Source: Azospira sp. I13 (GTDB lineage Bacteria > Pseudomonadota > Gammaproteobacteria > Burkholderiales > Rhodocyclaceae). From it: a stretch of 64,000 nucleotides of DNA. A program made the position numbers and the translations under genes. Below are positions 26,404 through 35,113 of the stretch, in pieces (the stretch's first letter is position 1; the number at the start of each line of letters is the position of its first letter). Under the pieces are notes generated by a model. It searched no databases. It was given only the letters and a program-made list of their open reading frames with translations, and was not told where the DNA came from. Location: the NCBI RefSeq assembly GCF_003112695.1, contig NZ_BFBP01000013.1, forward strand, positions 101,385 through 165,384, read 5' to 3'.

Positions 26404-28233
26404 ATGTCGCAGCAAAACCAAGCAGAAGACCACAATCTCCCGAATCCGGCCGAACTGGCCAAGTCCTATGCCGAAGTGGCCCAGCGTGCCTCCCGGCTGC
26501 TGACCCAGTTCATGGAGAAGAAGGCTTCCGAGGGCATCGCGCCCCCCAGTGATGAAATGGGTATCGCCAAGGCCTTCATGGATCTTTCTTCCCGACTGCT
26601 GGCCAATCCCTACAAGTTGGCCCAGACCCAGATGAACATGATGTGGGACTACTTCTCCCTGTGGCAGGGTTCCATGCTGAAGATGATGGGTATGCCGATC
26701 CAGCCCATCGCCGCACCGGCCAAGGGCGACAACCGCTTCCGTGACGAAGACTGGGAACAGCATTTCCTCTTCGACTACATCAAGCAGTCTTACCTCATCG
26801 CTTCCCGTCACATCCACGACACCGTCTGTTGCGTCGAAGGCCTGCCTGACGAAGCCCAGAAAAAGGTGGCCTTCTACACCCGTCAGTATGTGGATGCCCT
26901 TTCCCCCTCCAACTTCGCCTTCACCAACCCGGAAGTGTTCCGCGAAACGGTGAAGAGTCACGGTCAAAACCTGGTCAAGGGCCTCAACAACCTGCTCAAC
27001 GACCTGGAAGCCGGTGATGGTCAGCTGCGCATCCGCATGACCGACACCACCGCCTTCGAACTGGGCAAGAATGTCGCTACTACGCCCGGCAAGGTGGTCT
27101 TCCAGAATGAGCTGTTCCAGCTGGTGCAGTACGAGCCCACTACCAAGGAACAGTACAAGAAGCCCCTGCTGATCGTGCCGCCCTGGATCAACAAGTTCTA
27201 CATCCTGGACCTGCGGGAGAAGAACTCCCTGGTCAAGTGGGCCACCGATCAGGGCCACACCACCTACATCATGTCCTGGGTCAATCCGGACGCCAAGCTG
27301 GCCCAGAAGTCCTTTGAGGACTACGTCACCGAAGGCACCCTGGCCGCCATTGCCGCCGTGGAAAAGGATACCGGCGAGAAGCAGATCGACGTGGCCGCCT
27401 ACTGCATCGGCGGTACCCTGATGGCCACTACCCTGGCCTACATGGCTGCGAAGAAGGACAACCGGGTTGCCTCCGCCACCTTCTTCACCACCATGATCGA
27501 CTTCTCCAACCCTGGCGAACTGGGCGTCTTCATCGACGAGAAGCAGGTCAGCAGCCTGGAGCACAAGATGGCCGAGCGGGGCTATCTGGAAGGCAGCGAG
27601 ATGGCGATGACCTTCAACCTGTTGCGGGCCAACGACCTGATCTGGTCCTTCGTGGTGAACAACTATTTGCTGGGCAAGGATCCTTTCCCCTTCGACCTAC
27701 TCTACTGGAACAGCGATTCCACCCGCATGCCTTACGCCATGCACAGCTTCTACCTGCGCAACATGTACATGGCCAACAAGCTGAAGGATCCGGGCGGCAT
27801 TACCATCGACGGCGTGGCCATCGATGTTTCCAAGATCAAGGTGCCCTCCTATTTCATCTCCACCGTGGAAGACCACATCGCCCCGTGGAAGAGCACCTAC
27901 CTGGGGGCCAAGCTGTTCTCCGGCCCGGTGCGTTTCGTACTCGGCGGCTCCGGCCACATTGCCGGCATCGTCAATCCGCCGGTGGCCAACAAGTATGGCT
28001 ACTGGGTCAATGATGCCGCCAAGATGCCGGCCACGTCCGAGGACTTCCTGGCAGGGGCCACCCAGCATCCCGGTTCCTGGTGGACGGATTGGAATGCCTG
28101 GGTCACTGGCCTGGATGGCGGCAAACAGGTGCCGGCCCGCCAGCCCGGCAAGGGGGGGCTCAAGGTGGTTGAGGAAGGCCCCGGCTCCTATGTGAAGTTC
28201 CGTCTGGATACCCAGAAGAAGGCTGCAGCCTAA
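26404..28233 (+). CDS. phaC: Class I polyhydroxyalkanoate synthase
   Basis: Polymerises (R)-3-hydroxyacyl-CoA into PHA granules. The 609-residue length fits class I. The lipase-box-like AAYCIGGTL has catalytic Cys334. Asp490 (TVEDHIAPW) and His518 (GGSGHIAGIVNPP) complete the triad. The N-terminal DUF-type PhaC_N region (residues 1-300) is normal. Substrate is expected to be short-chain, from length and family only. A good ribosome-binding site (AAGGGGA) precedes the ATG. A strong terminator follows 22 bp after the stop codon. No phaA or phaB lies in the window. Confidence 0.96.
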   Translation: MSQQNQAEDHNLPNPAELAKSYAEVAQRASRLLTQFMEKKASEGIAPPSDEMGIAKAFMDLSSRLLANPYKLAQTQMNMMWDYFSLWQGSMLKMMGMPIQPIAAPAKGDNRFRDEDWEQHFLFDYIKQSYLIASRHIHDTVCCVEGLPDEAQKKVAFYTRQYVDALSPSNFAFTNPEVFRETVKSHGQNLVKGLNNLLNDLEAGDGQLRIRMTDTTAFELGKNVATTPGKVVFQNELFQLVQYEPTTKEQYKKPLLIVPPWINKFYILDLREKNSLVKWATDQGHTTYIMSWVNPDAKLAQKSFEDYVTEGTLAAIAAVEKDTGEKQIDVAAYCIGGTLMATTLAYMAAKKDNRVASATFFTTMIDFSNPGELGVFIDEKQVSSLEHKMAERGYLEGSEMAMTFNLLRANDLIWSFVVNNYLLGKDPFPFDLLYWNSDSTRMPYAMHSFYLRNMYMANKLKDPGGITIDGVAIDVSKIKVPSYFISTVEDHIAPWKSTYLGAKLFSGPVRFVLGGSGHIAGIVNPPVANKYGYWVNDAAKMPATSEDFLAGATQHPGSWWTDWNAWVTGLDGGKQVPARQPGKGGLKVVEEGPGSYVKFRLDTQKKAAA

Positions 28234-28254
28234 GCCTTCGTAGGCTGAGCCATG

Positions 28255-28284
28255 AAAAGGGGCGCCCCGCGGGGCGCCCTTTTT
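28255..28284. terminator. Bidirectional terminator between phaC and hemL
   Basis: AAAAGGGGCGCCCC (28255-28268) is followed by a GC loop and GGGGCGCCCTTTTT (28271-28284). The A-run before and T-run after the GC-rich stem allow termination of phaC on the plus strand and of hemL on the minus strand. Confidence 0.9.
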
Positions 28285-28317
28285 CATGCAGTGTTAGCAA
28301 AGCTGCAGCAGCAGGGA

Positions 28318-29610
28318 TTAGCCCCGGGCGAAAATGGCCTCGGCAGCGGCGATGGTGGCGGCGATGTCCGCCTCCGTGTGGGCAGCGGAGACGAAGCCGG
28401 CTTCAAAGGCCGAAGGGGCCAGGTAATGGCCGGCTTCCAGCATGGCGTGGAAGAAGCCGTTGAAAGCCTCCTTGTCACACTGCATCACCTCGGCAAAGGA
28501 GGTGGGCGGCGTGGTGCTGAAATAGACGCCGAACATGCCGCCAACGCTCTGGGCGGAGAAGGTGACGCCGTGCTTTTGCGCCGCAGCGGTGAGGCCATCG
28601 GTCAGTTGCTTGGTACGGGCGGCCAGGCTGTCGTAGAAGCCTGGAGCCCGGGTGGCCTTGAGGGTGACCAGGCCGGCGGCTACCGCCACCGGGTTGCCGG
28701 AGAGGGTGCCGGCCTGATACACCGGGCCCAGGGGGGCGATCTTTTCCATGATTTCCCGCTTGCCGCCGAAGGCACCGACGGGCATGCCGCCGCCGATGAC
28801 CTTGCCCAGGGTGGTCAGGTCCGGGGTGATGCCGTAGAGGCCCTGGGCGCACTGGGGGCCGACGCGGAAGCCGGTCATGACCTCGTCGAAAATCAGTACG
28901 GCACCGTGCTTGCTGCACAGTTCCCGCATGGCCTGCATGAACTCGGGCTTGGGGGCGATAAGATTCATGTTGCCGGCGACCGGCTCGACAATGACGGCGG
29001 CGATCTTGTCGCCATGCTTGGCGAAGGCGTCGGCTAGCTGGGCGGGATCGTTGTAGTCCAGGACCAGGGTGTGCTGGGCCAGGTCGGCCGGCACGCCGCC
29101 GGAGGAGGGGTTGCCGAAGGTCAGCAGGCCGGAGCCGGCCTTCACCAGCAGGCTGTCGGAGTGGCCGTGGTAGCAGCCCTCGAACTTGATCAGCACGTCG
29201 CGACCGGTATAGCCCCGGGCCAGGCGGATGGCACTCATAGTGGCCTCGGTGCCGGAGGAGACCAGGCGCACCATGTCCAGGGAGGGCAGGATGTCGCACA
29301 GCAGGTCGGCCATCTCGATCTCGGCCTCGGTGGGGGCACCGAAGGAGAGGCCGCGCGCGGCGGCATCCTGCACGGCCTTCACCGATTCGGGATGGGCGTG
29401 GCCGAGAATCAGGGGGCCCCAGGAGCCAACGTAGTCCAGGTAGCTCTGTCCATCCGCATCCCACACCCGAGGCCCCTGGCCATGGGTGAAGAAGCGGGGT
29501 ACGCCGCCGACGGAACGGAAGGCCCGCACGGGAGAATTGACCCCGCCGGGAATGTGGCGCTGGGCGGCTTCGAAAAGTTGCTGGTTACGCGTGGTGGCGG
29601 AGGCGCTCAT
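28318..29610 (-). CDS. hemL: Glutamate-1-semialdehyde 2,1-aminomutase
   Basis: Converts glutamate-1-semialdehyde to 5-aminolevulinate for tetrapyrrole synthesis, using pyridoxal phosphate. The 430-residue protein has the signatures [43 protein letters not shown] and [18 protein letters not shown], in which the Lys binds PLP. Start 29610 ([16 protein letters not shown]) is supported by the family's N-terminus. Its 5' end overlaps thiE by 26 bp, so hemL lies in one minus-strand transcript behind thiD and thiE. Confidence 0.97.
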   Translation of the reverse strand: MSASATTRNQQLFEAAQRHIPGGVNSPVRAFRSVGGVPRFFTHGQGPRVWDADGQSYLDYVGSWGPLILGHAHPESVKAVQDAAARGLSFGAPTEAEIEMADLLCDILPSLDMVRLVSSGTEATMSAIRLARGYTGRDVLIKFEGCYHGHSDSLLVKAGSGLLTFGNPSSGGVPADLAQHTLVLDYNDPAQLADAFAKHGDKIAAVIVEPVAGNMNLIAPKPEFMQAMRELCSKHGAVLIFDEVMTGFRVGPQCAQGLYGITPDLTTLGKVIGGGMPVGAFGGKREIMEKIAPLGPVYQAGTLSGNPVAVAAGLVTLKATRAPGFYDSLAARTKQLTDGLTAAAQKHGVTFSAQSVGGMFGVYFSTTPPTSFAEVMQCDKEAFNGFFHAMLEAGHYLAPSAFEAGFVSAAHTEADIAATIAAAEAIFARG

Positions 29611-30256
29611 GTTCGGCACTTTCTGCAAAGAGACGTTGATAGGCGGCGGCCCGGGCGGTGACGTCCGGGGCCTCGAACAAATCGGTGATGACGGCGGTGC
29701 AATGGGCGCCGGCGGCGATGACTGGGGCAACATTGTCCAGGGTGATGCCACCGATGGCGGCGACCTGTACGTTGGGCTGAATGTGCGGCAACTCCCGGCG
29801 GGCCCGGGTAATCAGCTCCAGGGGGGCACGTTGGGCCAGGGGCTTGGTAGGGGATGGGTAGACGGCGCCAAAGGCCACGTAGTCGGCGCCGGCCCGGGCG
29901 GCCGCCTGGGCTCGGGCGAAGTCGGCGTAACAGGAGGCGCCGAGGGTCTTGCCGGTACCGAGGGCGCTGCGGGCGGCCACCAGGTCGCCATCGTCCCCGC
30001 CTAGGTGGACTCCGTCGGCATCAATGGCTAGGGCCAGGGCCAGGTCGTCGTTGATGATCAGGCGGCAACCGTGCTTGCGGCATAGGGCCAGCAACCGTGT
30101 GGCCTGTTCCAGCCGGCGGGCGGCGTCGTTGCTCTTGTCCCGGTACTGCAGCAGGATCATGCCACCGGCCAGGGCGGCGGCTGTCCGGGTGAGCAGATCG
30201 GCCGTGGTCAGGCCATCCGGGGTGATTCCGTAGAGCCCGCGGGGCGTGTCAGCCAT
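29585..30256 (-). CDS. thiE: Thiamine phosphate synthase
   Basis: Joins HMP pyrophosphate and thiazole phosphate to thiamine monophosphate. The 223-residue TIM barrel has YGITPDG at the start, [11 protein letters not shown] (pyrophosphate binding), [25 protein letters not shown] and [14 protein letters not shown], with GGI and [14 protein letters not shown] near the C-terminus. It lies between thiD (8-bp overlap) and hemL (26-bp overlap). No TPP riboswitch is recognisable before thiD. Confidence 0.96.
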   Translation of the reverse strand: MADTPRGLYGITPDGLTTADLLTRTAAALAGGMILLQYRDKSNDAARRLEQATRLLALCRKHGCRLIINDDLALALAIDADGVHLGGDDGDLVAARSALGTGKTLGASCYADFARAQAAARAGADYVAFGAVYPSPTKPLAQRAPLELITRARRELPHIQPNVQVAAIGGITLDNVAPVIAAGAHCTAVITDLFEAPDVTARAAAYQRLFAESAEHERLRHHA

Positions 30257-31094
30257 GGCTGGCGTCGTCCTCTTCCGGGCCCCGGGCCCAGAAAAAGCGG
30301 TCGGGAATGTACTGCCCCATGCCGGGGCGGAAGCCGGCCGACAGGGTCTGCCAGGTGTATTCCTGGGCATCCCGCACGGCATCGCTAAGGTCCTGGCCGT
30401 TGGCCAGGTTGGCGGCGATGGCCGAGGCCAGGGTGCAGCCGGAACCGTGATAGCTGCCCGGCAGGCGGTCCCAGCGGTCGGTGCGGATCATGCCGTGCTG
30501 TCCGTATAGGGTGTTGATGACCTGGGGCGTGTTTTCGTGAGTGCCGGTGAGCAGCACATATTCGCAACCGTAGCTGATGAGGCGGCGGGCGCATTCTTCC
30601 AGGTCCGGTTCGTCCTCGTCGTCCTCGTCGGCCAGACGGCGGGCCTCCAGGCTGTTGGGGGTGAGCAGGGTGGTCTGGGGCAGCAGCATTTCCTTCATGG
30701 CGCCGATCAGGTCTTCGGTAGCCAGCTCGTCGCCCCGGCCTGAGGCCAGCACCGGGTCGAGGATCAAGGGAATGTCCGGGTAATCCGCGACGATGGCGGC
30801 AATGGCAGCCACATTCTCCACGCTGCCGATGAGCCCGATCTTGAAGGCTGCCACCGGCATGTCCTCCAGCAGTGCACGGGCCTGGTCTTCCACCCAGTCG
30901 GGCTCCATGGCCAGGACGGCGTCCACGCCCGCCGTATCCTGCACCGTGATGGCCGTGATGACGGAGAGGGGGTGGCAGCCCATGCTGGAGAGGGTCAGCA
31001 GGTCGGCCTGGATGCCGGCGCCACCGGTGGGATCCGAGGCGGCAAAGCTGAGGACGATGGGAGGCTGGGGCGATGGGGTGGGTGTTTGCGGCAT
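30249..31094 (-). CDS. thiD: Hydroxymethylpyrimidine (phosphate) kinase
   Basis: Phosphorylates HMP and HMP-phosphate for thiamine synthesis. The 281-residue ribokinase-fold protein has [23 protein letters not shown] near the N-terminus, [11 protein letters not shown], and the C-terminal [21 protein letters not shown], which holds the catalytic base Asp/Cys region. The start at 31094 is the best ATG; another in-frame start at 31124 would add 10 residues. It is divergent from the rubredoxin gene across 91 bp, where both promoters must lie. Confidence 0.95.
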   Translation of the reverse strand: MPQTPTPSPQPPIVLSFAASDPTGGAGIQADLLTLSSMGCHPLSVITAITVQDTAGVDAVLAMEPDWVEDQARALLEDMPVAAFKIGLIGSVENVAAIAAIVADYPDIPLILDPVLASGRGDELATEDLIGAMKEMLLPQTTLLTPNSLEARRLADEDDEDEPDLEECARRLISYGCEYVLLTGTHENTPQVINTLYGQHGMIRTDRWDRLPGSYHGSGCTLASAIAANLANGQDLSDAVRDAQEYTWQTLSAGFRPGMGQYIPDRFFWARGPEEDDASHG

Positions 31095-31185
31095 TGCAGC
31101 ACGCCAGCCGCCTTTCGGCCGCACAGCGCTTTGGGTAAGATCAAGGGTCCCGATTCTAGCCCAAATCCCTGCCCCGAGCTTTGAT

Positions 31186-31386
31186 ATGGCCCAGCTTGAT
31201 ACCTTCCCGCCAGCCGACCCTTACCGCACCTGGGTATGCCTGATTTGTGGCTTCGTCTACGATGAGGCTGCCGGTGCTTCCGCCGAAGGCCTGCCGCCGG
31301 GCACCCGCTGGGCCGATGTGCCGGCGGACTGGGTCTGTCCGGAGTGCGGCGCACGCAAGGAAGACTTCGAAATGGCGGAAATCTAG
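31186..31386 (+). CDS. Rubredoxin
   Basis: A 66-residue small iron protein. CLICG and CPECG provide the four Cys ligands to one Fe, and RTWVCLICGFVYDEAAG and PADWVCPECGARKEDFE are the family signatures. It shuttles single electrons; the partner cannot be told. A rubredoxin gene directly upstream of pilG is a recurrent arrangement in beta- and gammaproteobacteria, as here, with a 90-bp gap that includes a CCCCGG/CCGGGG hairpin. Confidence 0.95.
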   Translation: MAQLDTFPPADPYRTWVCLICGFVYDEAAGASAEGLPPGTRWADVPADWVCPECGARKEDFEMAEI

Positions 31387-31476
31387 GAAAATCCCGGGCG
31401 CCGTATTAGTATTGCAGCATAAAAAACACAAGCCCCCGGTTGCCGCCGGGGATTCGAGAGACCTTGGGAGGTTGAA

Positions 31477-31875
31477 TTGCCGGATGCCACTAGCCAGCGC
31501 GGCGTAAAAGTGATGGTCATCGACGACAGCAACACCATCCGTCGCAGTGCTGAAATTTTCCTGGTGCAGGCCGGCTGTCAGGTCGTGCTGGCCGAAGACG
31601 GCTTCGATGCCCTGGCCAAGATCGCCGATCACCAGCCGGACATCGTTTTTTGCGACATCATGATGCCCCGTCTGGATGGTTATCAGACCTGTGCCCTGAT
31701 CAAGAAGAACGCCCGTTTCCGCAATACCCCCGTCATCATGCTGTCCTCCAAGGACGGTCTGTTCGACCGGGCGCGCGGCCGCATGGTCGGTTCCGACCAA
31801 TACCTCACCAAGCCCTTTACCAAAGACAGTCTGTTGCAGGCCGTAGCCACCTATGGCCCGCAGCAGGTTCAATAA
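31477..31875 (+). CDS. pilG: Twitching motility response regulator PilG
   Basis: A 132-residue single-domain CheY-like receiver. The acidic pair is DD at 16-17, the phosphoacceptor is Asp60 in VFCDIMMPRLDG, and Lys is in QYLTKPFT. PilG is phosphorylated by ChpA and controls type IV pilus extension. The TTG start at 31477 is chosen because GGGAGG stands just before it, and no ATG is available upstream. It opens the pilGHIJ-chpA operon. Confidence 0.93.
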   Translation: MPDATSQRGVKVMVIDDSNTIRRSAEIFLVQAGCQVVLAEDGFDALAKIADHQPDIVFCDIMMPRLDGYQTCALIKKNARFRNTPVIMLSSKDGLFDRARGRMVGSDQYLTKPFTKDSLLQAVATYGPQQVQ

Positions 31876-31896
31876 GCGTTAGTCGAGAGAGTCCCT

Positions 31897-32259
31897 ATGC
31901 CCGTCAAGAAAATCCTCGTGGTGGACGATTCCCCCACCGAACGTCACTTCATGGTCGAAACCCTTACCAAGAACGGCTACCAGGTGGTGACCGCCGAAAA
32001 CGGTGAGGATGGCATCGCCAAGGCCAAGGTCGAGAAGCCTGATCTGATCCTCATGGATGTGGTCATGCCCGGTCTCAATGGCTATCAGGCCACCCGTACC
32101 CTGACTCGCGATGAAGGCACCAAGGACATTCCGGTCATCGTCTGTACCTCCAAGGGCCAGGAAACCGACAAGATCTGGGGCCTGCGCCAGGGGGCCCAGG
32201 ATTACCTGGTCAAGCCGGTCAACGCGGAAGAACTGCTCGCCAAGATCGCAGCTCTGTAA
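31897..32259 (+). CDS. pilH: Twitching motility response regulator PilH
   Basis: A 120-residue single-domain receiver. DD at 10-11, phosphoacceptor Asp54 (LILMDVVMPGLNG) and Lys in DYLVKPVN are intact. PilH opposes PilG and affects pilus retraction or works as a phosphate sink. It lies 21 bp after pilG and 13 bp before pilI, with good ribosome-binding signals. Confidence 0.94.
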   Translation: MPVKKILVVDDSPTERHFMVETLTKNGYQVVTAENGEDGIAKAKVEKPDLILMDVVMPGLNGYQATRTLTRDEGTKDIPVIVCTSKGQETDKIWGLRQGAQDYLVKPVNAEELLAKIAAL

Positions 32260-32272
32260 AGGCGAGAGCCGT

Positions 32273-32785
32273 ATGGCCAGAAAAGTCAGCCTGCGGGAGT
32301 TCCAGGAGCATCTGGCTGCCCGTCTTTCCGGTGCGGCCCGGGGCCAGGCGGCCGCCGGGCTTCTGGGGGTCCAGGCCGGCAGCCGTCTGTGGCTGCTCAA
32401 TCTCTCCGATTCCGGGGAAATCACGCCCTCCCCCCACCTGACACCGGTGCCGATGACCAAGCACTGGTTTGCCGGCATCGCCAATATCCGGGGCGGCCTG
32501 TATTCGGTGGTGGATCTGTCCGCTTTCCTCGGCGGCGATGCCACGCCCCATAACGCCAATGTCCGCCTCCTCCTGGTGGGGACCCGTTATGGCTCCAACG
32601 CCGCCCTGTTGGTGAATCGCTCCCTGGGGCTGAAGAATCTGGAATCCATGACCCCCGCCCCCGCTGATGCCTCCCTGCCCGCCTGGGCTCAGGAGACCTA
32701 TGCGGACGCCGAGGGGCGGACCTGGCATCGCCTGAACCTGAAGGAACTGCTGGCTGACTCCGATTTCATGCAGATTGCTGCCTGA
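32273..32785 (+). CDS. pilI: CheW-like scaffold protein PilI
   Basis: A 170-residue CheW domain protein that links PilJ to ChpA. The core motif HWFAGIANIRGGLYSVVDLSAFLGG is the CheW signature, and the pattern LLVGTRYGSNAALLVNRSLGLKNLES follows. The start at 32273 (MARKVSLREF) is preceded by AAAGGCGAGAG. Its place after pilH and before pilJ is the standard order. Confidence 0.93.
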   Translation: MARKVSLREFQEHLAARLSGAARGQAAAGLLGVQAGSRLWLLNLSDSGEITPSPHLTPVPMTKHWFAGIANIRGGLYSVVDLSAFLGGDATPHNANVRLLLVGTRYGSNAALLVNRSLGLKNLESMTPAPADASLPAWAQETYADAEGRTWHRLNLKELLADSDFMQIAA

Positions 32786-32891
32786 TTTCGTCGCGCACCC
32801 GCCGATTCAGTACCCGTATTCCGTGACCAACAAATCGAACCGCTCTGCGATGAGCCGTCATCGCAACAAGAATTGAGAACTGGAGAACACC

Positions 32892-35078
32892 ATGGCGTTC
32901 AAGCTGAAGCTCCCGGCTTTTTCCTTCGGTAAGGGCAACAAGAAGTCTGCCGCACCGGTGGGAGAGGAGACCCTCGCCGCCCCGACCAAGGTCATGGAAA
33001 TGCCCGTTGCCAAGCCGGTGAAGGAAAAGAAGGCCAAGCCGGCTGCCGCCATGTCCGATTTCCTTGGTCAGTATCCGGTCGTCAAGCAGTTGCAGATGCT
33101 CGGTTCCGTGCTGCTGGTGGTGATGCTGGTCATCGCCGCCCTGATCTACCACGACAACCGGGAATCCACTTACGGCACGGTCTATGTGGCGGCAGCCGGT
33201 GAAATGCGCATGCTGTCCCAGCGCCTCGCCAAGGACGCGGCCCAGGCCCTGCAGGGCAGCTCCGTTGCCTTCAACCACCTGAAGGCCTCCCGGGAATCCT
33301 TCGCACGCTTGCTGGAGCGTTTGTCCCAGGGCGGTGAAATCACCGACGTCACCGTGCCGCCTTCTCCCGACGGCGTGCAGCCCCAGCTTCAGGCCCTGAT
33401 GGCCGAGTGGGACAAGACCGACAAGAATGCGACCCGCCTGCTGGAAATGGAGAAGAACCTGGTGAACCTGGGCAAGGACGTTGCCACCATCGCCAGCAAG
33501 AACCCCCAACTGCTGGATCTTTCCGAGCAGGTTGCGGCCATCAAGCTGCAGTCTGGTGCCGGCTCCCGTGATATCGCGGCCGCCAACCAGATGGTGATGC
33601 TGACCCAGCGCATCGCCAAGAACGCCTCGGCCCTGCTGGTGGGTGATGCCATTGACCCGGAAGTGGCTTTCCTTCTCGGTAAGGACACCAACTCCTTCCG
33701 CGACCTCCTGACCGGCCTCATCAAGGGCAACGAAGGCCGTGTCGAAACCGATACCCGCAGCAAGCTGGGGGAATTGGAAGTCGCCTTCAAGGAATACCAG
33801 GAAGCCGTCTCCGGCATTCTCGGCAACATGCAGCGTCTAGTGCTGGCCAAGCAGTCCGGCTCCGCCATTTTCAAGGATTCCGACGCCCTGCTGGCCGCCA
33901 CCGACAAGCTGGCCGATGCCTATCAGGCCGAACTGGCCGAGCGTGCCTTGTACATCGTCATCCTGGTGGTGCTGGTGCTGGCCGCCCTGGGTTCCCTGGT
34001 GCTGATGGCCAAGATCTACCTGGAAGACTCCCGCCGTCGGGCGGAGGAATCCGAGCGTATGCGCCAGGAGTCGGAACTGCTCAACCGCCAGAACCAGGAC
34101 GCCATTCTGCGTTTGATGAACGAACTGGGCGACCTGGCCGACGGCGACCTGACCGTTACCGCCACCGTGTCTGAAGACATTACCGGCGCCATCGCCGACT
34201 CCATCAACTACACCATTGAAGAACTCCGGGTGCTGGTGGGTCGCATCAACGACGCTGCAAATCGGGTGACCCTAGCCACCGAAATGGCCCGCAAGACCTC
34301 CGAGGAACTGCTGGCCGCTGCCGAGCGCCAGTCCCGGGAAATTGAGGATGCCGGCCGTTCCGTTCTGACCATGGCCAGTTCCATGAACCAAGTGTCTTCC
34401 GAAGCCTCCCAGTCCGCTCAGGTGGCCCGCCAGTCCCTGTCCGCCGCAGAAAAGGGCGCCCAGGCCGTGCAGGATTCCATCAAGGGCATGAACGAAATTC
34501 GCGAACAGATCCAGGAAACGGCAAAGCGGATCAAGCGCCTGGGCGAAAGCTCCCAGGAGATCGGCGAAATCGTGGAACTGATTTCCGACATTACCGAGCA
34601 GACCAACGTGCTGGCCCTGAACGCGGCCATTCAGGCTGCCTCCGCTGGTGAAGCCGGTCGCGGCTTCACGGTGGTGGCAGAAGAAGTGCAGCGCCTGGCC
34701 GAACGTTCCGCTGAAGCAACGAAGCAGATCGCGGCCATCGTGAAGACCATTCAGACCGACACCCAGGATGCAGTATCCGCCATGGAAGAATCCACCCAGG
34801 GCGTGGTCGAAGGGGCCAAGCTGTCCGACGCTGCCGGCCAGGCCCTGGCCGAGATCGGCTCCGTGTCCCAGAGCCTTGCCAGCCTGATTGAGAACATTTC
34901 CTCCGCTACCCAGCAGCAGGCCCAGTCCGCTGCCAGCGTGGCCGAAGTGATGAAGGACATCCTGAACGTGACGGAGCAAACCACCGCCGGTACCAAGCAG
35001 ACCGCCGAAGCTGTGGGTGAGTTGGCCGGCCTGGCGACGGAACTGAAGGGTTCCGTGGCCGGCTTCAAGGTGGCCTGA
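32892..35078 (+). CDS. pilJ: Type IV pilus methyl-accepting chemoreceptor PilJ
   Basis: A 728-residue transducer. TM1 is at about residues 70-88 and TM2 at about 353-375. The periplasmic part holds two PilJ-type motifs, [15 protein letters not shown] and [19 protein letters not shown] follows TM2, and the signalling tip [20 protein letters not shown] begins at about residue 569. PilJ senses surface or pilin signals and controls ChpA. The first 60 residues are an unusually long, Lys/Pro/Ala-rich cytoplasmic leader ([20 protein letters not shown]). Confidence 0.95.
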   Translation: MAFKLKLPAFSFGKGNKKSAAPVGEETLAAPTKVMEMPVAKPVKEKKAKPAAAMSDFLGQYPVVKQLQMLGSVLLVVMLVIAALIYHDNRESTYGTVYVAAAGEMRMLSQRLAKDAAQALQGSSVAFNHLKASRESFARLLERLSQGGEITDVTVPPSPDGVQPQLQALMAEWDKTDKNATRLLEMEKNLVNLGKDVATIASKNPQLLDLSEQVAAIKLQSGAGSRDIAAANQMVMLTQRIAKNASALLVGDAIDPEVAFLLGKDTNSFRDLLTGLIKGNEGRVETDTRSKLGELEVAFKEYQEAVSGILGNMQRLVLAKQSGSAIFKDSDALLAATDKLADAYQAELAERALYIVILVVLVLAALGSLVLMAKIYLEDSRRRAEESERMRQESELLNRQNQDAILRLMNELGDLADGDLTVTATVSEDITGAIADSINYTIEELRVLVGRINDAANRVTLATEMARKTSEELLAAAERQSREIEDAGRSVLTMASSMNQVSSEASQSAQVARQSLSAAEKGAQAVQDSIKGMNEIREQIQETAKRIKRLGESSQEIGEIVELISDITEQTNVLALNAAIQAASAGEAGRGFTVVAEEVQRLAERSAEATKQIAAIVKTIQTDTQDAVSAMEESTQGVVEGAKLSDAAGQALAEIGSVSQSLASLIENISSATQQQAQSAASVAEVMKDILNVTEQTTAGTKQTAEAVGELAGLATELKGSVAGFKVA

Positions 35079-35113
35079 GCACGTCGTTCCGATAACCAGA
35101 TTTCAAGGTCTCC

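Noticed and set aside
26035-27564. A 509-residue minus-strand open frame opposite phaC
   Set aside because: It overlaps the catalytic part of phaC and the end of the MBL gene, with no motif of its own.
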